Assembly (NCBI GenBank): GCA_035582835.1
Contig: JAYKAV010002952.1
Location: forward strand, 392,472-456,471
Direction of reading: 5' to 3'
Origin: Phoebastria nigripes
Lineage: Eukaryota > Chordata > Aves > Procellariiformes > Diomedeidae
Length of the DNA: 64,000 nucleotides
A program made the translations under genes and the position numbers. Of this stretch, positions 39,503 through 51,900 are shown in pieces. Below the pieces are notes generated by a model, which worked only from the letters and a program-made list of their open reading frames with translations, ran no database searches and had not been told where the DNA came from. Numbering within the stretch: position 1 is the stretch's first letter; each line of letters starts with the position of its first letter.

Positions 39503-40877
39503 GTTTGTAATAGCTAAAAACTTGGAAAGTGGTTTTGGGGGAAAGAAACTTCGAAGTGTGTAATCTAAAACAGAGACCAGTTCTGATTTGTCAAATTAAA
39601 GTCAGCAGAGAACATGTTACATTTACATGTAATTCTCTTCAGGGGCAACATTTCCAAATTTGCCTCTGCAATGAGCAAGCACCAGTAACATTCCTTATAT
39701 CAGGGCTGAACACTCTGCTCTTTATCCATCCATCTTTCTAGAAATGTTTTCACATTAAAGAAAGCTTTAAAATTTATTTGCACTAATACACCCTACACAT
39801 GATTTTTATGTCTGCAGTNGCCTTTTTTATAGATTACCAGTCCTCCAGGGTAATCTTTCTACATGATATTGCAGTCAAATCCAATGTTGTATCTCTAATA
39901 TCACTGCCTCTTTCACAGCTATTCTAGGTTCTCCCATGCCCCTTCCATTATTGNTCAGCCTTAAAGCTCCTTCAACACCAGAATGAATTTATCATTGAAT
40001 TACTAGACAAAACTGCTGCTATTCTTTCCATTATTTGAACAGCTATTGAGCTGCACAAATGTCATCGACTATGGTTCATCCAATAAATCACGAACTTGAA
40101 AATATTAAGCACTGCTAAATATACTCTGGTATATTTGAAAGTACTGTTTCAGTAGTTCTGCCTTAGTAAGCCAGCTAGCACCTTTTTGCTGTTGTCTTAT
40201 CCTTCCTAACAAGGCCTGTCTTACCTCAAATTTCTAGCAAATGGATAATCTTCTCAGTCCATCCAAGACACTTCATTTGGGATTTATCTCTAGAAAATCT
40301 TCAGAGCTGAGTTCACCTAATGAGAATCAGTGCTTATTTAATTTTGTTATCCATTGACTGTTTTAAAACCTACACTTTCCAATTTCTTAAGCATATACAA
40401 AAATACTAAAATAGTCATTTAGAAAGATAAATCCACAGCCTTTTGCTGAAAGGTGACCTTTTCAACATCAGTCCAAATTGTCCACTCTCCTCCATCAGAT
40501 CCATGCCTTGGATGACTAAAAAGTTTAAGAAAAGCAGCAGAATAGGACAGAATACCTTGAAAGGATTATTCCTGACCTTAACCTAAATCTGAGAATCTTT
40601 ATTTATTTTTAGTGCCGTTCTTCACCCTTTGCTACCTTCCCTGTATTTTTCATTCAGTAAATTCAGTATCTTTAGGAGGAATAACAGTTTGCCTGTTATC
40701 ACCTGGATGGGGGTTTTAGAGAAGATGTTTAGTTTAGCTGTTTCAGAACCATCAGTGAACATGATACGCCACTTGTCAAAGACCAAATGTATATCTTCCC
40801 TAAGGAAAATTCTTACTAAAGGATGCATGAATAAAAGGCTTACTACAAAAATCAAAGTGTCCTTTTTTACACTTCAG

Positions 40878-40904
40878 ATAAATAAACAAATAAATAAATA
40901 AATA
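40878..40904. repeat. (ATAA)n microsatellite
   Basis: About six ATAA units, one of them ACAA. Confidence 0.85.
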
Positions 40905-43496
40905 ACACAGAAAAAAAACATTAGAAGCAACTTCAATCTTACTGAGTTCTTACTTCAATCTTCTGAACTGGGACATATTGTAGAAATAGTTAATGCTACC
41001 CACACACAAACATGTATTTACACAGACCTGTGGACGTGTGGGTAGAAGTGGTGGTGGTCATGAGCAGCACAGGCAGGACGGGCAGCTAAGGCAGCCAGAG
41101 TCCCCAGGCAGCCTTAGCTGCTGCTGCCATTTGAACACCCTGCTTTACTCAACCTTCCTCACATCTCTCTTCTGCTGGCAGCAAGTCCATTGCCCAGCTG
41201 GATAGTGGGGGAAACAAGTCCAGTTCTCCTGGGTGATGCTTCAGGAAAGTCCTGTACTTCAGAGAATAGGAAAAGAAGTGGAGTTCTTAGAGTGGGAAGT
41301 TTACAGAATTTAAGACAGAGAGAGAGGTCTCCACTCACAGTCCCNCTGGTCTGCTCACCACTCTGCCGCAGATCCCGTCTCTGCCACCACAGCAAAAGTG
41401 AACTTTGCTCTTGCCAGACAAGAAAACAAAAAAGCATTTTGTTCCTCCTACTTAGTTTCTTTAACAGCAAAATCTGGGACAGGTCATTTCAGTTTCATCC
41501 AGCCTTTTAAGAGGCTCCATGTACCTTATGTTCTTTACATTGTCTTCCTCCATAGAATACTTCGATATAAAAGGTCAGCAGTAACATTATCAATCAAGTT
41601 TAATTCATGTGATCTCAGTTTGGAATTGCAAANACTTGAACAAACTCTGTGTGTTCCTACAAGGAGACACAATGATCACTGACTTGAAGGCCCTGCTGAC
41701 AACTACTTCTTTATGTATAACCTTATTTAAAAGCCCAAAAGTTCATTCCTATTCCAAAGCTAATTTTTTATATCCAGTTTATAAAAAGTTTCTATGTATT
41801 GTTAGATCATTGCTCAAGCTTCACAGGAAAAGAATTTGTTCCCAAGAAAAATAAACAGGAAACACGAAGATTGTAAATTTTCATACTAATATTTAAGTGT
41901 AAGCTGACATTTAAGTATTCTCAGTTTACGCTGCTGAACAGGCAAGGATGAAATTGTATTCAACGTCAAATATAAGTTTTGATCTGCCAGACACCATAAA
42001 TCATATCAGCTATGAACAGTTCATTTGTCATTAATAACTGATCATATCAAAATACCTGTTTCCTTTGTGTAAAGCNTTTTAAAATTACTGCACTGAGCAA
42101 TCAATGTATTTAATATTAAAAATGAAATTTGCTGTACACAGACACCCACACCCAATGAGCTGCCTGAAGGTGCCTTCAGTCATCTGTCATGTCCTGTAGG
42201 TCTGGGTGTCATAATGATGTAGCACTATAAGAACTGCAGTATAGTAATACTTTACCGTTCTGTTCCTCATCCAAAGGAATTTCATCTCTCCCTCTCATGA
42301 ATAATCTGATCTAAGCTATATGGTATTTCTTCTCCCAGTCATAAGGATAAGTTGAGAATGCTGAACTGTCAGCAAATCTTTGATGTAAATCAATAGTCAC
42401 AAGAGACTTAACTAGGAGGCAGAGGAAGAACATAGTAAGGAGCAATCAGCTTATCAAAAAGAACACTTTTCCTTTTCAAAAATAGCTAAATTTTAGCAAA
42501 GCACCCTCTAGTTCAACTGTCGTGAGTCAGCATTTATCAAAGGATACAGAAGAACCTTTGAAATTGCCATGTGTGATAATTAATACATATTTGAGATGGA
42601 GAGGTATCATTATTAGATAACTATTATTTCAAGATCACTAAAATTAATTTAGGAAGGAAATTTGTATGGTACATTGCCAAATGGACTTAACACCTTTAAA
42701 GGAAGAATGTGTCTTTCTTTCATTTTGGGTTGTACCAAGAAAAGAAGAATAGAATCCAGGTTTTCTGATCTTCATGTTAGATGATTTTACAGGGACCACG
42801 GCCAAATACTGAGGTGTGTTTCCATGTACAAGTTTACCCGAAGGAGAAGAAATGGGGGGGAAATATTTTGATAATCTTATTAATTTCTGAGTCATTTTCT
42901 TAGCTCATATGACCTCAGATACTTTGGATGCAAAGGAATACAAAATAACTACAAGTTCAGAGTTATAAATGTTATATGATAATACTTTATAACACTACAT
43001 TTTACAAAGTATTGGAATTGATAATGATTGGCAAAGAGATATTTTTGGTCCTCCCAAAATTAGCTTTAAGGATCTCAAAGCTTTATGAATACCTCAGCTA
43101 CATGGAGTCTTCACTATGAGCAGAAAACGAAAAAGAAATCTTTCAATCAATATTCCAAATTCTTTCATATTTATGTATCTGAATATACTGAAGTTTAAGT
43201 ATTTTTTCTGGATTCTAAATTTTCTGTAGGTTATATATCTGACATTTCAACATTATAGTAGTAGAGGTCAATGAAGTATTTAAATAAAGGGCAATGCGTT
43301 TCTTTCCTGTATTGATTAGAAGCAACTATTAATTACAAATTAAGCCACACTTGTGCACCTCCCAAATATCATGAGCTAAGCACGTGCTAATCTGTGTTTT
43401 CAGAAGAGTTCTCTGCCACCTTTGTATTAGCCAATCAGTAGTTGCAGAATCTTATTAATCACATCATCTACCTGGAATTCTGATCCAGGTGAAAGA

Positions 43497-43576
43497 TGTT
43501 GCTGCCTATGGCAGGGGGGTTTGGACTAGAAGACCTTTAAAGGTCCCTTCCAACCCAAAACATTCTATGATTCTGT
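43497..43576 (+). mobile_element. CR1 3'-end fragment
   Basis: The sequence has the CR1 3' end order: TTGGACTAGA, then AAGGTCCCTTCCAACCCA, then the tail CATTCTATGATTCTG. Only about 80 bases remain, with everything upstream missing. It stands 44 bases before a second CR1 copy in the same orientation. Confidence 0.85.
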
Positions 43577-43600
43577 AACACCGTTGATACGTGCCTCACT

Positions 43601-43620
43601 CCCCGCCCCCCCGCCCCCCC
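43601..43620 (-). repeat. C-rich tract; G-quadruplex motif on the minus strand
   Basis: Plus strand: four C, G, seven C, G, seven C. On the minus strand the two seven-G runs and the four-G run supply at least four groups of three or more G, which meets the usual G-quadruplex pattern. It lies exactly at the 5' boundary of the next CR1 copy. Confidence 0.85.
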
Positions 43621-44742
43621 AGAATTTTTGCCTCCAAATTGGAGAGGTATGGATTTGATGGATGGACTATTAGATGGATAAGGAATTGGCTGGATGGCCA
43701 TGTCCAAAGAGTTACAGTCAACAGCTCAATATCCAAATGGATACCAGTAATGCGTGGTGTCCCTCAGGGGTCCATACTGGGACCAGTACTATTTAATGTC
43801 TTCATTAATGGCATAGATAGAGGGATTGAGTGCACCCTCAACAAGTTTCTGGATGACACCAAGCTGAGTGGTACACCTGATACTCTTGAGGGAAGGGATA
43901 CCATCCAGAGGGACCTTGAAAGGCTTGAGGAGTGGGCCCACATGAACCTCATGAAGTTCAACAAGGCCAAGTGCAAGGTCCTGCACCTAGGTCACAGCAA
44001 TCCTCAATATCAGTACTGACTGGGTGATGAATTGATTGAGAGCAGCCCTGCAGAGAAGGACTTGGGGGTACTGGTGGATAAAAAATTAGATATGAGCTAG
44101 CGATGTGTGCTTGTAGCCTAGAAAACCATTTGTACCCTGGGCTGCACAAAAAGAAGCGTGGCCAGCAGGTTGAGGGAGGTGATATGTTGCCTCTACTCTG
44201 CTCTCATGAGACCTCACCTGGAGTACTGCATCCAGCTCTGGGGCCCCCAGCACAAGAAAGACATGGACCTGTTGGAGTGGGTACAGAGGAGTGCCACAAA
44301 AATGATCAGAGGGCTGGAACACCTCTGTTACGAAGAAAGGCTGAGAGAGTTGCGCTTGTTTAGCCTAGAGAAGAGAAGGCTCCAGGGAGACCTTATTGCT
44401 GCCTTTCAATATATGAGGGCAGCTTATTAGAAAGATGGAGAAAGACTTTTTACCAGGAGCTGTAGTGACAGGACAAGGGTCAATGGTTTTAAACTGAAAA
44501 AGGGTAGATTTAGATTGGATTTAAGGAAGACATTTTTTACAGTGAGGGTGGTCAGATACTGGAACAGGTTGCCCAGAGAAGTTGCGGATGCCCCATTATT
44601 GGACGTGTTCAAGGTCAGGTTGGATGGGGCTTAGAGCAACCTGATCTAGTGAAAGACGTCCCTGCCCATGCATGGCATGGGAGTTGGACTAGGTGATCTC
44701 TGAAGGTCCCTCCCAACCCAAATCTTTCTATGATTCTATGAT
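43621..44742 (+). mobile_element. CR1 LINE, 5'-truncated, reverse transcriptase decayed
   Basis: The element begins inside the reverse transcriptase, at the segment encoding [25 protein letters not shown] sequence (43634 on), followed by [14 protein letters not shown]. The catalytic motif, FADD in active CR1, reads FLDD here (43846-43857). The frame stays open to TGA at 44017-44019, which stands where CR1 has an arginine codon (CGA), so it is probably a CpG decay. Homology resumes (frame at 44158-44430, [19 protein letters not shown]) with further stops, including TAG at 44428 for a lysine codon. The 3' untranslated region ends with the tail CTTTCTATGATTCTATGAT (to 44742). The copy is dead; open frames on the other strand here are not genes. 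Confidence 0.93.
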
Positions 44743-45448
44743 CTCCATGTTCCATTTCTTCTTATTCTTGTCTTCCGTTAAATATGCCCTAGATAATGCA
44801 GGTGCTACAACCAAGTTTTTAACCTTGGATTCATCTTTGGCAAGAATGCACTTTTGCTTTCTGAACAGCTGTCTTTGTACTCAAGAATGCATATAGTCAC
44901 ATTTGAAACATTATGATCAGTAACATCTACAGAGGTATTTATAATAAACTTATTGATCTGTGAAAGTCTGAGTAATTTTGAGAGGATTTTCCCTTCTTTT
45001 GTTCAGATTCTTCTTTCTGAAAGCAAAAAGAAATTGAAGATCTTTCTTCTGTATGTGCTATCATCATTCATATTTAATGGATTTACTTTGCTCAAAACTA
45101 TGCCTGACCAAGGGATTTGATGAGCTGACTAATGATGTGGAGCTCTGATTTCCCTGTTATGAAGTCTCTACCATGATTTCAAATACCACTTCTGGCCTGT
45201 CAGCAATAATTTTGTATTTACTATGGGCATTTGTGACAAATGTTTGGAGACTTCCATGTGTTTCAGCATAGTTCAACAAAGAGAAGTTGTTCTTGTGCAG
45301 CTTCAGGGGCTTATGTAGTGCAGTCTGAGCCCTTAACGTCAGACTAAAGTTCATCTACAACATCAAAACATTTTCTTCTACTTTCTGCAAAAAAGCTTTA
45401 GAGACATAACAGGAAACTTATTAAAAAAACACTATTACTTTCCCCTCA

Positions 45449-45472
45449 CCCTGCCCCCCTGCCCCCCTCCCC

Positions 45473-45473
<1 letters not shown>
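45449..45473 (-). repeat. Canonical G-quadruplex motif (minus strand)
   Basis: Plus strand: CCC, TG, six C, TG, six C, T, five C. On the minus strand this is four G-runs of 5, 6, 6 and 3 with loops of 1-2 bases, a classic short-loop quadruplex pattern. Confidence 0.85.

Positions 45474-45503
<30 letters not shown>
45474..45503 (+). repeat. A30 homopolymer
   Basis: Thirty A directly after the C-rich tract. There is no AATAAA before it, so a retrocopy origin is unlikely. Confidence 0.85.
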
Positions 45504-45504
<1 letters not shown>

Positions 45505-48500
45505 AAACACCACCAAAAACCAGAATATCTGTACCTGTCTAAATACTTAGGGAAAGAGGTAGGTTATCTAATAGAATTGCGAAGTTTTTATGTGGGCTGT
45601 GCCAGTGTCCTGGCTAAAGCCAGGCTGGGATCCAATTGGTTTAGTCCCCATGAGAGTCTATTATCTACAAACAGAGATTCCTTGAGGAAAGGAAATTAGA
45701 GAACTGTGCAACCACTTAAACTGATTGATGTTGTATTTAAAACTTAAATTTCTAACAGTACCTTCTGTCATGAATCCCAGTCTCCTTCCAACCAAGGGAA
45801 CAGAACAGGAAAAACAGAAAAAAACAGGACTTGTTTTTTGGTTTTTTTCTAGGTAGGTATTTTTCATTGATTCACTCAAGTGTTATGTATTTATTGCACC
45901 TTGATATATGATCTAAGCCTCACAAGTAAAACAGAGTAACTATTTCATGATCATGATCTTTCCTTGTCAAGATAAGACAATCAAAATTGACTAAGTTTCA
46001 GAATTAATATCAGTCCCATCCCTAGCTGTCACATACACACTGACTCCGAGAAAGCACGTTCCACACTTGACTAGAAATGCAATTAGGGAAATACAGAATA
46101 TTCTGCTTTTCTCATATATTTGTCTCCTGCCATTTTTAGAAGGTTCAGTGAAGCATGCCAAATACTCTGTGATACAAGCAGCTCTTACTTTTTGAAACTT
46201 ACATCCTTTATATTTTATGCCTGTTCCCTGTATAATCATGCTGGAACAAGTTTTGAAAACAAATTTCATTTGTTAGGAAGTAGATGACTCATAATTTGCA
46301 GAGTATATTTTAATGAACTCTAAAAGACTGTATTATTGTATGACATAGTAGATACATCTCAACCCACACTGCCAGCTACCCTAACTATGCAAATATGGGT
46401 TTTAAAACTATTGTTGCTCTAATAAAAGTAAAAATTATATATAACATTAACAGCAAATATTAAATCACATGCAGATGTACAATAAGTCTGTTATGTTGGT
46501 TTATAAAAACATCATACAACCTGCAGTGAAAACAAGCTTCATTGCACTAGCCTATTTGCAACATGGATCAATGGCATAATTGAATTTAGAGAAAAAATTA
46601 GTATTAGACTACGTAATATTAGATTAAAAATATATGGAATGCTTATAATGGTGGAAGCCTTTGGAGATAACCAAAGAGCGTGCAGATTTTGTGAAGCATT
46701 GTTCTCGCAGTTTGCAATAGCAGCATTGGCTCTGGCTTAGAGTCCTCTCATGAGATTTCCTATTCCTGCTCTTCACATGAGAGTACCTTACCTTTCTACT
46801 TCCATCCAAAAATATAAAATAACAAAGCACATAATGCTTCACCAATTTAGGTACTGCATGTCAGATGTGACATCACACTAACTCCTTCTCTACCTTCCCT
46901 GGGTCCTAACAGCTTATTGAAATTCACATCTGAAACAAGGTCCTCACCAAACTTGTCCATCATCATCCGTCAAGCTCTCAGAGGCACATACCCATCTGTG
47001 TGATTCTGGTAAAGTACATCAGAAGTGGCACTTGTGCAAGAAGAAGTGGAACAAGTGTCACACCCTGACCACAGGAGCTTTCTTTGGTTTAGCTAAATAA
47101 ACCTAAAATTAAGTTCTTCTGCTATCATGGATTGACTACTCCACAGCAATTTTTTTTTTCTTTTTTTTTTTTTTTCACATTGCATCCCCTAACCTGTCCC
47201 TGAAGCTGTCTACCCCACAGAATCTCCAGTAGGAGCCACTTCCTTTCCTCTTCCACTTACGTCAAGAAATGACAGACAAATACAACAGCTCTTTGCTGGG
47301 ACACTGAGGGAAAACTCCAGTTTCTGTGAATAAGTTAAAAAAATTCTGCTGTAGCACCTACTTTAATATAAAGGTTTTTCAAAAGCCTCTAAAACTTGTG
47401 TAAATCATGCTCTAATGACAATCTTATGCACAAATCANACGATCTAAAAGATTTTACCTATTTTTTGCCTGTATGAGAAATATTGATGATCCTCCCCTTC
47501 TATCAAAATGGATTGCTGCTATTTTTGATGGCATGAACAATGCTGAGATTAGCCAGATGTATTTTTCCTGAAGACTTACTCACTTTGTCTTTAGCAATAT
47601 TCAGAGAATAATTGCTTGAGAGATCCCTCAACTGCCAATTTCAGAATGCTATCATGAACTGTGCAATTGTATAAATATCAAGAACACAAATTTATAGCTG
47701 CAGCAATATGTCTGGAGTGTTCCTTCTTTTTCTATTTTCATTTCCCACAGTGTTTTCCATTTCCTAGGGGGCATTTTAGCTTTTCTAAAATCTGTCTGAG
47801 TTGAAAGAAGCAGCAACATCTCTGATGAAGGAATGTGCTATTGGGAGCTACTCAACAAGCAAAGTCTGAGTAAGAGCTCTGGTCTTCCTCTGCTTTGTGT
47901 TGCCTGCAAGCGGTACCACTCCTGATGCCCACCTCCCAAACCCTTTTGAATTCCTCATTTCTTACTTATATAGGAGAATCTATATGTTCCTCACAATGTT
48001 AGTCTTCCATAAACAAGCTCATAAAAACATAGACAATAATTTCTTTTGTTCCTTCAATTTCTGTAACCAAGCACGTCTTTATTAAGAGCTTCCTCCAATC
48101 TTTCTTTCTACTTTTTTTTTTTTTTAAATTAATTTCAGGTGCCACCACACCCATTTTAATCACAGGTGTTTGGGGGGTATATTACCATCTCACAGGGAAG
48201 ATAAGCTTATTATATAAAGGGGTTAAGATAGTTAATGCATGTGTTTTGTAGGGATTTTTTTTTTTTCTGTTAAACATTTGTGGTGTTAGCAATTTTTCTG
48301 CTATTTAGCGTTCTATTTTTTTCTGCCTTCTTGTTAGAACCTACAAGCTTTTCCCTGTAATTGTCTTGTATAGTCTATGTTACAGAAAAATGCTCTGCAT
48401 TAGGAATTTACAGACATCATAAATTATACTATTTGTACTCAGTTTCATTACACCAATATATTTTGCTTCAGCCTTGAGGCAGGGTCTTGTTAATCTTTGT

Positions 48501-48968
48501 TCTGATGTTTTTTCAGAAGTAATCAAAGACCAGACTGGCCAGAGACTATCTGCCATAGATATACATATTTACTGAATGCAGAGTAAAAACAATAGCCAAG
48601 CTTCCTGCTTTAGGGAAGGGAAAGAGAAAGTGGGGAAAGCGGCTCTGGAGTTCTTCTCCCTCCTGGATCCTAGTTTTAGCCTCTGTTGGCCTGGACTAGG
48701 CCTCCTCCTTCCCTGCCTCCCCCATGGAGCCCGAATTACCTTCTTATTCCAAGAGCTCTCTTCCCTCTTTTCACACCAGACCTTCTTGTAGATTAGTTAT
48801 GAGTAAAAGCTCACAAAAAGAGGAAAGCCGAAGCTTCAATTGAGATGTTTAAAGGCATTTACTCAGGCTGCAAAAGGCCAAGTGTTAAATGCTTTAGAAG
48901 GTCTAGAGGTCTACATTTAGAAGACCTAGAGGTGCGAGTCCAGCTTACTTTTGTGAACAAAGCTCCTT

Positions 48969-48989
48969 TTGTGTGTGTGTGTGAGAGAG
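48969..48989. repeat. (GT)n then (GA)n microsatellite
   Basis: About seven GT units pass into GAGAGAG. Confidence 0.8.
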
Positions 48990-51900
48990 TGAACCGCAAA
49001 GCCAGACAGAGCACAGAGCATTATGAAACACGATTCTTAATGGGGACTTTTATTTTAATGTGTATGTCAACTGTGAGCCATAGGACAGGGAAATGAAGAC
49101 TGTTTCACAGAGGTTGAGTATATTAGCTTTGCTGAGAAATGGAGAGGGGTTTTGGATGGGGAATTTACTCCTTCAATGTATATTTCAGAACCCAGTGGAA
49201 ATGAAAAGGCCGTGCCGTGGAGATGTACCCGTTGCCTGCCACAAACCACAGCTGGTTCCTGGTAGCAACAAAATGGACAATTAGACTGGGGAGAGGAGTG
49301 CCAGGAAGCTAGTCAGCAATGTCATGTATTTTGTGACAAANCATGTAAGATAACTAGCTTCAAGTTTAGAAGAACAAGGTAAATCAAACAAAAATTATAT
49401 TACCTAAGCTACTTTAGGTCAGAAACTTCTCACTGATGAATAACTTATGAGATAGGGGCTTGCTATTTCTTGATTCATGTTATTTGACCTACCACACTGT
49501 TTAAAGCTATTTCCTGAAAGTGTGTTAAAAGAGTAGGCAAATGATGGCTGAAATGCGCTGTTTTGTAAAAGAAACTGGAGTTCTGAACTTGGTATGTTTT
49601 TCCAAAACCCTGGAACCTGTAACATAAGAATGAGAGGAATGGGAAATGTCTCTGCCTTAGAAATTTAAAAGTATATGTTACATTTTTGACCCCACTAATA
49701 TTTAAATCTTAATTTCTAATCTAGGCTAGCTCTAACTTCAGGCCCAGCCATGCCGATCGTTGGCATCAAAGCTAGCTGGTCCTCCAGAGTCAGTAGCATG
49801 TCACCACAGTGGGGCAAATTTCTCCTTGACTCTTAGGATAGTTCATTCAAAATAAACAGCTTTCAGTTGCTTTTAAAATGGGGGGGTGGGTGTGTATTTT
49901 CTGGCCACATACAGTTATGCTTGGACAATACACTGTTCTTAAACTTGTAAATACCCATCTGCTACTTCAGAAGCTGTCAGAAACAGCTGTCTCTGTAGAG
50001 TGCCAGAAAGTAACTCAAAATTAGCACCAATAATACTATCTGTGATTTTGCTAGAGCAAACNAGAATGATCACTGCGAGTTAATAAGACTATCTAAATAA
50101 TTTCTAGCTTTCTTACCTCCTCTGTTATCTCCATCACTTCTACCNCTGCCTGGAAATCTCTTTCTTACACTCTTAGTAGTCCTAGGTCTTCTGACATGTG
50201 TCTCTGTGTGTGCGTGCATGCACAGGTGGTGCCTGTTTGTTTATGTAAAGAATAACTCCATATCTTAAGAATTTCCAGGAGTTTTTACAGTACTGTAGTT
50301 CAAAATTCTAGTTCTGTTTGGCAGGAACACCATGGTAATGAATAGAGTGTAGTGTGTTCAATAATAATTTGTTCAGTGTAGTAATTTAAATTATAGTTAG
50401 TCCTCCACTATCTGAGAAAGGGATAAATGTAGATTTTATTCTCTCCCCATCCTCACTTGGAACAAATTATAGCTTTTTCTCTGATGCTGCTTCTAATACA
50501 AACCAGCAGCAGCCCACAATTACAGCAGGCAGGGATCAGCAATCGTTGGCTTTTTTCCTTTTGTTTATTCTCTTTGGGGTAAAGGATCCAAGGATCAAGA
50601 NTGTGATCACTTCAGTCATACACTGTCTCAGTGTTTTCAAACACCAAAGGTAAACCAACCTTGTGGCTACTCTGCTGGGTGGAAAGAGCAATCTAGTTAC
50701 AATGTGACAAGGACCCATCCATGAGGTTTAGAAAGTAAGAGCACAGCCCTGTTTTACTAGCCATAGTAAAAAAATTCTTTCTAGTGGAGTTACATCGAGT
50801 CCTCCATCCTTTCTCTTTTTTTTTAAAGGCTTATTCCAATGCAGTTACCATGAGTGCCCCACCCCTCCTTTGTTTGTTTTAAGGCTTGTCCCAAAAACTA
50901 AGTATTATGATGCATGCCATGAAGGCTTAAATCATATCTTTCTCCTTACTTTGAGACCTTGTGACAGAAGAATACATTTTATGAAATACTTCAACTGATT
51001 TTAAAAATGTATTCAGTATGCAATTGGTAAAAAATACAAAGTATGTAGAAGGAGGGATCTAGTTATTTCTGCAAAGTCAGGTCTGAACACACGTAATTAC
51101 AGTCTTGAAAAAGACACAGGAGGGGCTAAAGTACTGGACGTCTTTTCTTACTGTCTCATAAGAATTAATGTGCGAAAGAAATCTGTAAGTATATTTTAAT
51201 GGTGTGTTTTGGATAATTTCCTATAAAATATATATGACCCACATGATGCAATATATCATTAAGCTGTAGTATTTTATACAGCAAAGATGTTTTCACAAGA
51301 GCCAACCTGAAATTTAAACATAACTACAGTATTTCATTCTTAGTATATAAATATATTCTTTATGAAACCTGCAATACTAATTTTGAATTTATAAGGACTG
51401 ATTAAGTGCCCACTGAAGTCAACAGATAAAATTCATTGGCTGCAAGCACTGGGCTTGACTACCAGTTGAGGCCAAAATGTTTAAATCAGATAACATTGTT
51501 TTATATGTTACTTTATTTAAGACCACTCCACATCTTTTGAAACAATACCGTGGAAAAGATAGCACATTTTTTGAAAGAGTGAGTATGCATCTGGGAGGGT
51601 CTCTTATGACACATCTTTAGATGAATTGCTAGGAAAATAAAATGACAATCCATAAATAGAAACTGGCATGCTGCAACAGAATAATGATTCTTCCATTTGG
51701 TATTCTGGACAAAGACTACAAGCCAATTCAATCTGCACTGCACTGCATTACGGCATATTACATCCATTATTTCAAACAAGCTGGATTAGAATACAATTAA
51801 TGTGATGTCAGCTTGCTATTAATGTCTCATGAATAAGATGTTTTATGTTGTTTACTGGTATATTGTTGTCTGTAATCTGTATCACAAATACATTTGATCA

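Larger units (their letters stand above)
32670..43496. other. Unique AT-rich non-coding DNA
   Basis: No gene is recognised. A moderately GC-rich patch lies at 33200-33430, with short frames on both strands (76 and 85 codons) and no known motif. Small hairpins occur at 41079-41120 (GCAGCTAAGGC with GCCTTAGCTGC) and near 42164-42180 (CTGAAGG/CCTTCAG). A TAATTA-rich cluster lies at 37009-37035. Low-complexity runs include T17 at about 36906-36922 and A19 at 38667-38685. All open frames are short and unconvincing. Confidence 0.55.

Noticed and set aside
43764..44322. Minus-strand frames over the 43.6-kb CR1
   Set aside because: These are shadows of the CR1 reverse transcriptase on the other strand.
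45474..45503. A30 run as the tail of a retrocopy
   Set aside because: No polyadenylation signal before it; it follows a C-rich simple tract.
45604..45640. TGTCCTGGCTAAAGCCAGG as the start of another LTR
   Set aside because: It resembles the LTR start for under 30 bases, then departs; no TATA region or 3' end follows, and the likeness is partly due to a short palindrome.
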